From Thermoplasmata archaeon (GTDB taxonomy: Archaea; Thermoplasmatota; Thermoplasmata; RBG-16-68-12), in NCBI GenBank assembly GCA_036395115.1, contig DASWDU010000037.1, forward strand, positions 1-64,000: a stretch of 64,000 nucleotides of DNA, in the 5' to 3' direction. The position numbers were made by a program, and so were the translations under genes. A model generated the notes under the pieces. The model was not told the DNA's origin and searched no databases. It saw only the letters and a program-made list of their open reading frames with translations. Shown piece after piece: positions 59,673-64,000 of this stretch. Positions within the stretch are counted from its first letter, which is position 1. The number at the start of each line of letters is the position of its first letter.

Positions 59673-60284
59673 CTACGGCCGTCCCGACTTCAGGATCGCC
59701 GCGATCCGCTCGCCTCGGAGCGGTTGGCTGGCGCGCCCCATTCCCGGAAAATCGATCATCTGCACCTCGATGCCTCCGAGGTCGGCGGCGTAGCCCAGGA
59801 CGGACTCGCGGTACTCGAGGGAGAGAAGGTCGACAACGGTACTCGGCCGGACCGCGCGAAGATACGCGGCGAGGATGTCCGGAAGCCCACGATCGTGCCA
59901 CCAGCGGTTCAGCTTGCCGAACGGCGGCATCGGCTCCGCCATCGAGTGGACGTACGCCGGAATCGGATCGCGCGACGCGACGACGCCTCGGAACCCCGAG
60001 GCGATGACGACCTCGACGTTCGCCGCGCGCTTCTCCCAGGCGTCGTCCGGGATGGAGCGGTACATGTTGCCGTCGTACCGGCGGTAGGCGGCCAAGAGGC
60101 CGCGTGCGGCATCGACCGAACTTGCCGCACTCCCCGCCCGGATCTCGCTTCGGAGGTCCTCCAGCCGCTTGTGGGAGGCGTCGGGAAGCGCATCCGCAAT
60201 CGCATCCGCTTCCGCCATCGAAGTCCCCCCTTTCCGTTTGCGCGTGCTCTCGGGAATCAGGACGACGATCTCCGGAGAGGCCAT
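59673..60284 (-). CDS. YaaA-like (UPF0246) peroxide-stress family protein
   Basis: A 203-residue protein starting MASPEIVVLIPESTRKRKGG, the typical opening of YaaA/DUF328 proteins (a loop rich in Ser/Lys/Arg near the N-terminus). AYRRYDGNMYRSIPDDAWEK corresponds to the conserved RYxGxxY segment, and VDLLSLEYRESV to the late NLxSxEY segment. YaaA limits iron-driven damage in E. coli during peroxide stress; in archaea the role is inferred. A shorter start exists at MAEADAIADAL. Confidence 0.75.
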   Translation of the reverse strand: MASPEIVVLIPESTRKRKGGTSMAEADAIADALPDASHKRLEDLRSEIRAGSAASSVDAARGLLAAYRRYDGNMYRSIPDDAWEKRAANVEVVIASGFRGVVASRDPIPAYVHSMAEPMPPFGKLNRWWHDRGLPDILAAYLRAVRPSTVVDLLSLEYRESVLGYAADLGGIEVQMIDFPGMGRASQPLRGERIAAILKSGRP

Positions 60285-60413
60285 CGCGGACGAGGAGAGC
60301 GCTGTGAGTCATAGCCCTTTGGCCCGTTACGGAGGACACCGCCGCCAACCAAGATCTTGGTTCAAGATATCCTTAACTAGCCGGTCCGTTTTGGCCCGTC
60401 CCGGGGTCACCAC

Positions 60414-60836
60414 ATGGTGCACATACATGATGACGGAGTGTTCGACGCGCCGATCGAGAAGCTCTGGAGATACGTCCAGGACAACGACGCCCATCAGCAC
60501 GGGGCCTTCGTCGTGCAGAAGGTCCTCGAGCAGAAGGGCAACGCGCTGACGATCGAAGCGAAGCTGGGCAACCCGGACGGCTCGTTCAGCGTCGAGAAAC
60601 TTCGATGGACGATGAACCCGCCGAAGGGGTTCGACCTGGAATACCTCTCGGGGCCGTTCCGCGGCACGAAGCACACGCACACGTACACGCCGCAAGGCAA
60701 TCGGACGAAGGTCGTCGTCGACGGCGAGTTCGTCGTGCCTCCGGGGATGACGGAGAACGCGGTCCGCAAGGGCGCGCTCGACTACTTCGCCAACGCATTC
60801 GAAGAGGACAACACGGCGCTGAAGAGCTACGACTAG
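60414..60836 (+). CDS. SRPBCC/START-like lipid-binding-fold protein
   Basis: A 140-residue helix-grip protein: VHIHDDGVFDAPIEKLWRYV opens the fold, strands such as TIEAKLGNPDGSFSVEKLRW and GTKHTHTYTPQGNRTKVVVD line the cavity, and the long C-terminal helix is ALDYFANAFEEDNTALKSYD. Ligand unknown. It is preceded by a TATA-like ccttaacta about 40 nt before the ATG. Confidence 0.8.
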   Translation: MVHIHDDGVFDAPIEKLWRYVQDNDAHQHGAFVVQKVLEQKGNALTIEAKLGNPDGSFSVEKLRWTMNPPKGFDLEYLSGPFRGTKHTHTYTPQGNRTKVVVDGEFVVPPGMTENAVRKGALDYFANAFEEDNTALKSYD

Positions 60837-60854
60837 GCGTCATCTGGCCCGTCC

Positions 60855-61406
60855 CTACACGGGACGCCGACGGCCGGGACGGACCGCGAGCCACCGGGCC
60901 ACGACATCCTCGTGGCCTCGGGCGTACTCGCTGGCTGAGAGGCCCTTCGGATCGTGCCACCGCATCTCCGTGTACCACGGAAGCGCGTGCGCCTCGTAGG
61001 CGGCCGGCGGCGTCGCGTCGACGAAGAACCAGATGTCGTAGTGCATCTCTCCCGGGACCATCTTCGAGGGGTAGAGGTCGACTTCGCTCCGCGGCTCCGC
61101 ATAGCGCGCGCCTTGCATTTGCAGGATCTGCTCCCCGACCCGCCTCGCGGTCTCACGCGGATCCTCGCCGAACTTGAGGTGGGACGCGGGAATCGTCCAG
61201 CCGTTCGCGTTCGTCTGCCGGCGCTCCGGGTCGAGCCCGGCGAGCTCCTCCCACGTCGGGTCGTCGGCGTATTTCCCGAGGAGGATGCGACCGTTTCTCG
61301 TGACGAAGAGAAACGCGCACACGCACATCCCGCCCCGGGGAAGATCGGAGAACCCGGCGGGCGGCGCTTTCTTCGACAGCCAGAGGAACGGACCTCGATC
61401 GTTCAT
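60855..61406 (-). CDS. Nudix-fold protein with degenerate Nudix box
   Basis: A 183-residue protein. MCVCAFLFVTRNGRILLGKY then GWTIPASHLKFGEDPRETAR and RVGEQILQM follow the Nudix layout (W-x-P, then a G/E-rich loop and helix). However, the REUxEE residues that bind Mg2+ are altered (RRVGEQ), so pyrophosphohydrolase activity is doubtful. The C-terminal part (MHYDIWFFVDATPPAAYEAH, ALPWYTEMRWHDP) supports the fold. It could be a nucleotide-sugar or NADH-binding relative. Confidence 0.7.
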   Translation of the reverse strand: MNDRGPFLWLSKKAPPAGFSDLPRGGMCVCAFLFVTRNGRILLGKYADDPTWEELAGLDPERRQTNANGWTIPASHLKFGEDPRETARRVGEQILQMQGARYAEPRSEVDLYPSKMVPGEMHYDIWFFVDATPPAAYEAHALPWYTEMRWHDPKGLSASEYARGHEDVVARWLAVRPGRRRPV

Positions 61407-61453
61407 GCGCTCCGCACGTCGGTGAAAGGCAAAAGCTTTGGGCTCGCATCGCG

Positions 61454-61891
61454 GTGCGAGCGGACCTCACCGAGGCAACCGACCTGATTCCTCCGCCCAG
61501 CACGCGGGATTTTCAGAAGCCGCGGAGCGAGCGGACGACGGCCCTACTCGTGGTCCTCGCAATCGCCCTCGTGGTAGTCACCGCAATCGTGGTCCCACAA
61601 CCGCGCATCCGACTCGCGGGCGTTCGGTACGAGACGGCTCCGTGCGATTCGGTGACCATCAGCTTCGTCGCAAGGGCGATCGTGACCCTCACGAACGAGG
61701 GAGAGGGCGACGGGGCCATCGTCGTGCGCTTCTACGTCGACGGACGACTCGGGACGAAGGGAACCTACCTTGTATCCGCACAGAGTACGACCCAGAGGGC
61801 CCTGGACATCGTAATCGCGGGTTGCTCGCCCCATCGGTATTCTGTCGATACGTGCATCCCAGCAAGCAACGGATCCTCCTTCGCCTGCTAG
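61454..61891 (+). CDS. Single-span membrane-anchored extracellular protein
   Basis: A 145-residue protein (GTG 61454). A cytoplasmic N-terminus, one span (TTALLVVLAIALVVVTAIVV) and an outer beta domain (VTISFVARAIVTLTNEGEGD then GAIVVRFYVDGRLGTKGTYL) of the CARDB/Ig-like kind follow. Three or four Cys may form disulfides. A box caaaagctttgg lies about 25 nt before the start. Function unknown. Confidence 0.6.
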   Translation: MRADLTEATDLIPPPSTRDFQKPRSERTTALLVVLAIALVVVTAIVVPQPRIRLAGVRYETAPCDSVTISFVARAIVTLTNEGEGDGAIVVRFYVDGRLGTKGTYLVSAQSTTQRALDIVIAGCSPHRYSVDTCIPASNGSSFAC

Positions 61892-61917
61892 CCCCAACGA
61901 CCGTTGAGCGAATCGCA

Positions 61918-62160
61918 TCAACGGTGGCCGAGGAGATTCGAGATCGACTCGTACAGGAAGGGGAGCTCTGGGAGGCGGCCCCCATTGCAATAGATCGTGC
62001 CGCTACGGTAGCCGGTGAATACCGTCTTCTCGATTCGAACCCGCCACGCCTCATGAGCGTTGCTCAGTTCCTTATCCTCGATCGCACCACGCCTTAACAA
62101 GAGCTCCCGAACCCCCGCGAGCGCCTCGGGACTCGCCCCTTTCCACGTCTTCCCCTGCAT
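61918..62160 (-). CDS. Hypothetical 80-residue protein
   Basis: ATG 62160, ending at 61918. MQGKTWKGASPEALAGVREL then LLRRGAIEDKELSNAHEAWR, with the segment YRSGTIYCNGGRLPELPFLY, looks protein-like (balanced charges, one Cys). It does not match a family I can name. A TATA-like ctttagac is about 25 nt before the start. It converges with the membrane-anchored gene on the other strand. Confidence 0.5.
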   Translation of the reverse strand: MQGKTWKGASPEALAGVRELLLRRGAIEDKELSNAHEAWRVRIEKTVFTGYRSGTIYCNGGRLPELPFLYESISNLLGHR

Positions 62161-62288
62161 GGAGTTGCGACAGTCCTGAAAGTCTAAAGCGCTTGCTGGG
62201 AAGAGGGTTAGGTTCCTCGTCTCGGGCCTTCAAGACCGAAGCTCCGGGCCCCCTCGAGCGGGGTCGAATGCGGGCTGGTGACAGCCCC

Positions 62289-64000
62289 TTACCGGGCCTC
62301 TTCCCGAATCTCGGCCGAACCCGTTTCGGTCTCCGCATTCTCGCCTCGAGATTGGCCCGTCTCGCGCGGCCCAATTTTCGTCTTCGCTTCGAAGAACTTC
62401 TCCAAGTACGTCCGGATCTCGCCCACCTCGTCGACGAAGCCCGACCAGTCCTTCAGCGGTTCGCCGAAGCGGGCTTCTAGATCCTGCAGGACCGCCTCCG
62501 CCCTCCGCCGGACGCGGCGCTCGGCGAGCGGGTGCGCGCTCCGAAACAGGACGGCGAGGTACACGTTCGTCCCGCGGGCGACCGTCAGCCGATGGTCCCC
62601 GAAGCTCATCCCTTTCATCTCCCCGCCGGTGACGGGCCCCATCGACTGCTTCGCGAACAACTGGACGACGGTGAACATCCCCGAGAGGACGTCCGCGTCT
62701 CGGTCGGGGGTCAGCGTCCGGGACAGGTGGGCGACGAGCACGCCGCTGTTGTGGACGAGGAACACCTCCTCGATTCGAGTGCGGAGGAGCCTCGAGACCA
62801 CGACGAGACACACGCCGATCAATGCCGCAACGACGGCGGGCAGGAACGGGAGCAGCGGGTTCGGGCCGATCACCTCGACCTCGATGACCGCCTGTGCGCT
62901 CAACTGGCCGTCCGACACGGCGACGGTGACCCATTCGTGGAGCGAGGCCTGCGAGTAATCGAACACGAGGAACAGCCCCGCGGGCCGCACCCGAGGATTC
63001 CCGACGACCGAGAGGACGAGGTCCGATCGCGGGCTGTCGGAGTCAGTGACGAACGGCGTCAGGTCCAGGATCCACGTACCGAATCCGAACAGAGTCTGCT
63101 TCGGCAACGGGAAGATCACCGGCGCGTCGTTCACGGGCGTCACGAAGACGTTGATGCTGTCTTCCGCGAAGGCACCTCGCTCGTCGATCGCGCGGAACGT
63201 CACGACCTCCCGTCCGCTCCAGTTTTCGCGGGCGCCCAGGTCGACGGTGTGGTCCGCGTTGATCGTGACCCGGACGTCCGTCGACTGCACGGCGTACCCG
63301 AGGATGGGTCCGTCGATGTCGACGAAGTACGCGTCCAAGTCGAAGACGCCCGCCCGGGTCGTATCCTCCGGGAACCTCTCGTCCGGCAGGGTCTTCGAGA
63401 GCCGCGGCGGGAAGTTGTCGCTGACCGCCACCGACGTGTTCGTCGATACCGCGGTCCGGGCGTCCCGAACGGTGATCGTGAGCGGGACGGTATAGGGGGC
63501 GGTGAGGGAACCCAACTGGGCGGGGTACAGCAGAGTGAGGACGTGTCCCGTCACCGTGACGTTCGCGGGATTCGACGTGTCCACGGCGAGCGCCTCGAGC
63601 GGCGTGTCCGGGTCGCTAAGGTATGGCGTCAAATCGAAGTCGAACGGGTAGTCGTAGTGGACCGCGAAGGGGAGCAACGGCGCGATGCTCGGCGGATCAT
63701 CAATCGGGATGACCGTCACCAGGATCGTGTCCTCCGCGATCGCGCCCGTCGGATCCTCCGCCCGGAACGTGACGTTCTCCTGGCCCGTCCACTCCCCCGG
63801 CGCGCTGATGTTGACCGAGTGATCCGCGTAGATCGTGAGCGTGAGATGCGTGTACCCGTACGTGAAGAATAGGGAGTCGGTGTCCGGATCGGTGAAGTAA
63901 TCGTCCAAGTCGAAGACGATCTGCCACTGGCCCTCGAAGAGGAGGACATCGGGGAGGGGGCGATCGAGCTTCGGAGGATAGTCGGACGTGACCTTGATCG
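62289..64000 (-). CDS. Large surface protein with cadherin/Ig-like repeats, membrane span and cytoplasmic roadblock-like domain (N-terminus outside window)
   Basis: At least 570 residues; the frame enters the window open from the right. Repeated modules of about 110 residues carry the tandem pattern DLDDYFTDPDTDSLFF .. SVNISAPGEWTGQENVTFRA, then ITVRDARTAVSTNTSVAVSD (Ig/cadherin-like, with acidic calcium-type turns). They are followed by a membrane span (PLLPFLPAVVAALIGVCLVV). The cytoplasmic end (EEVFLVHNSGVLVAHLSRTL .. HRLTVARGTNVYLAVLF) has the roadblock/longin plan, then a charged tail rich in Glu/Arg. This joins outside adhesion to an inside scaffold. Confidence 0.78.
   Translation of the reverse strand, partial: IKVTSDYPPKLDRPLPDVLLFEGQWQIVFDLDDYFTDPDTDSLFFTYGYTHLTLTIYADHSVNISAPGEWTGQENVTFRAEDPTGAIAEDTILVTVIPIDDPPSIAPLLPFAVHYDYPFDFDLTPYLSDPDTPLEALAVDTSNPANVTVTGHVLTLLYPAQLGSLTAPYTVPLTITVRDARTAVSTNTSVAVSDNFPPRLSKTLPDERFPEDTTRAGVFDLDAYFVDIDGPILGYAVQSTDVRVTINADHTVDLGARENWSGREVVTFRAIDERGAFAEDSINVFVTPVNDAPVIFPLPKQTLFGFGTWILDLTPFVTDSDSPRSDLVLSVVGNPRVRPAGLFLVFDYSQASLHEWVTVAVSDGQLSAQAVIEVEVIGPNPLLPFLPAVVAALIGVCLVVVSRLLRTRIEEVFLVHNSGVLVAHLSRTLTPDRDADVLSGMFTVVQLFAKQSMGPVTGGEMKGMSFGDHRLTVARGTNVYLAVLFRSAHPLAERRVRRRAEAVLQDLEARFGEPLKDWSGFVDEVGEIRTYLEKFFEAKTKIGPRETGQSRGENAETETGSAEIREEAR

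Overview
The window looks like a chromosomal stretch of a high-GC archaeon. Supporting signs are TATA-like boxes (cttaaatatt, tttttat) about 25-45 nt before starts, near-leaderless starts mixed with GGAGG-type ribosome sites, and archaeal-type families: an Lhr-like helicase with an intein, VapBC/AbrB modules, membrane-anchored roadblock-like proteins and cupredoxin membrane proteins. A Thermoplasmatota-like euryarchaeote is my best guess. It is an inference from gene content, since no rRNA or tRNA gene is present to settle it.

Layout. 1-7.7 kb: an Lhr-type helicase (minus strand, running off the left edge) with a 461-residue LAGLIDADG-type intein, a PH-like small protein, and a giant exported protein with calcium-binding DxDxDG repeats. 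7.9-8.7 kb: an intact two-domain rhodanese-type sulfurtransferase. 8.9-41.7 kb: an accessory island. It holds two wHTH-Rhs pairs (Rhs proteins of about 1,850 and 1,800 residues), at least three orphan Rhs 3' ends with new C-terminal tips, a small multi-spanning membrane protein gene after nearly every tip (candidate immunity), several toxin-antitoxin modules (VapBC, HicBA), and a block of ordinary genes at 17-25.2 kb (DsbA-like/methyltransferase, FtsX-type ABC exporter, cupredoxin). Scattered through it, always on the plus strand, are at least eight truncated copies of the last 75-200 bp of the rhodanese gene. All but one keep the native 3' end. They fall between cargo blocks, so the island reads as [cargo + rhodanese 3' end] units stacked behind the intact gene. 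41.7-46.5 kb continues with another PIN/AbrB module, a nucleotidyltransferase-like gene sharing its 3' tail with the AbrB gene, membrane and NAD(P)-binding proteins and small DNA-binding-like genes. 46.5-64 kb is ordinary: OsmC, an alpha/beta hydrolase, an exported BNR-repeat protein, VOC, GYD, a second cupredoxin membrane protein, a zinc alcohol dehydrogenase, pirin, a GcvH-TusA fusion, RidA, MOSC, a large HExxH peptidase, a GcvT/DmdA-like protein, YaaA-like, SRPBCC and Nudix-like proteins, and a cadherin/Ig-like surface protein with a roadblock-like tail running off the right edge.

The most interesting part is 8-42 kb. It combines an archaeal Rhs polymorphic-toxin locus, in which tips are hydrophobic and partners are membrane proteins, with an array delimited by copies of the rhodanese 3' end. 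The simplest reading is repeated integration at, or recombination through, the 3' end of a protein-coding gene, plus tip exchange through the conserved Rhs core. No recombinase is visible in the window, so the mechanism remains open.
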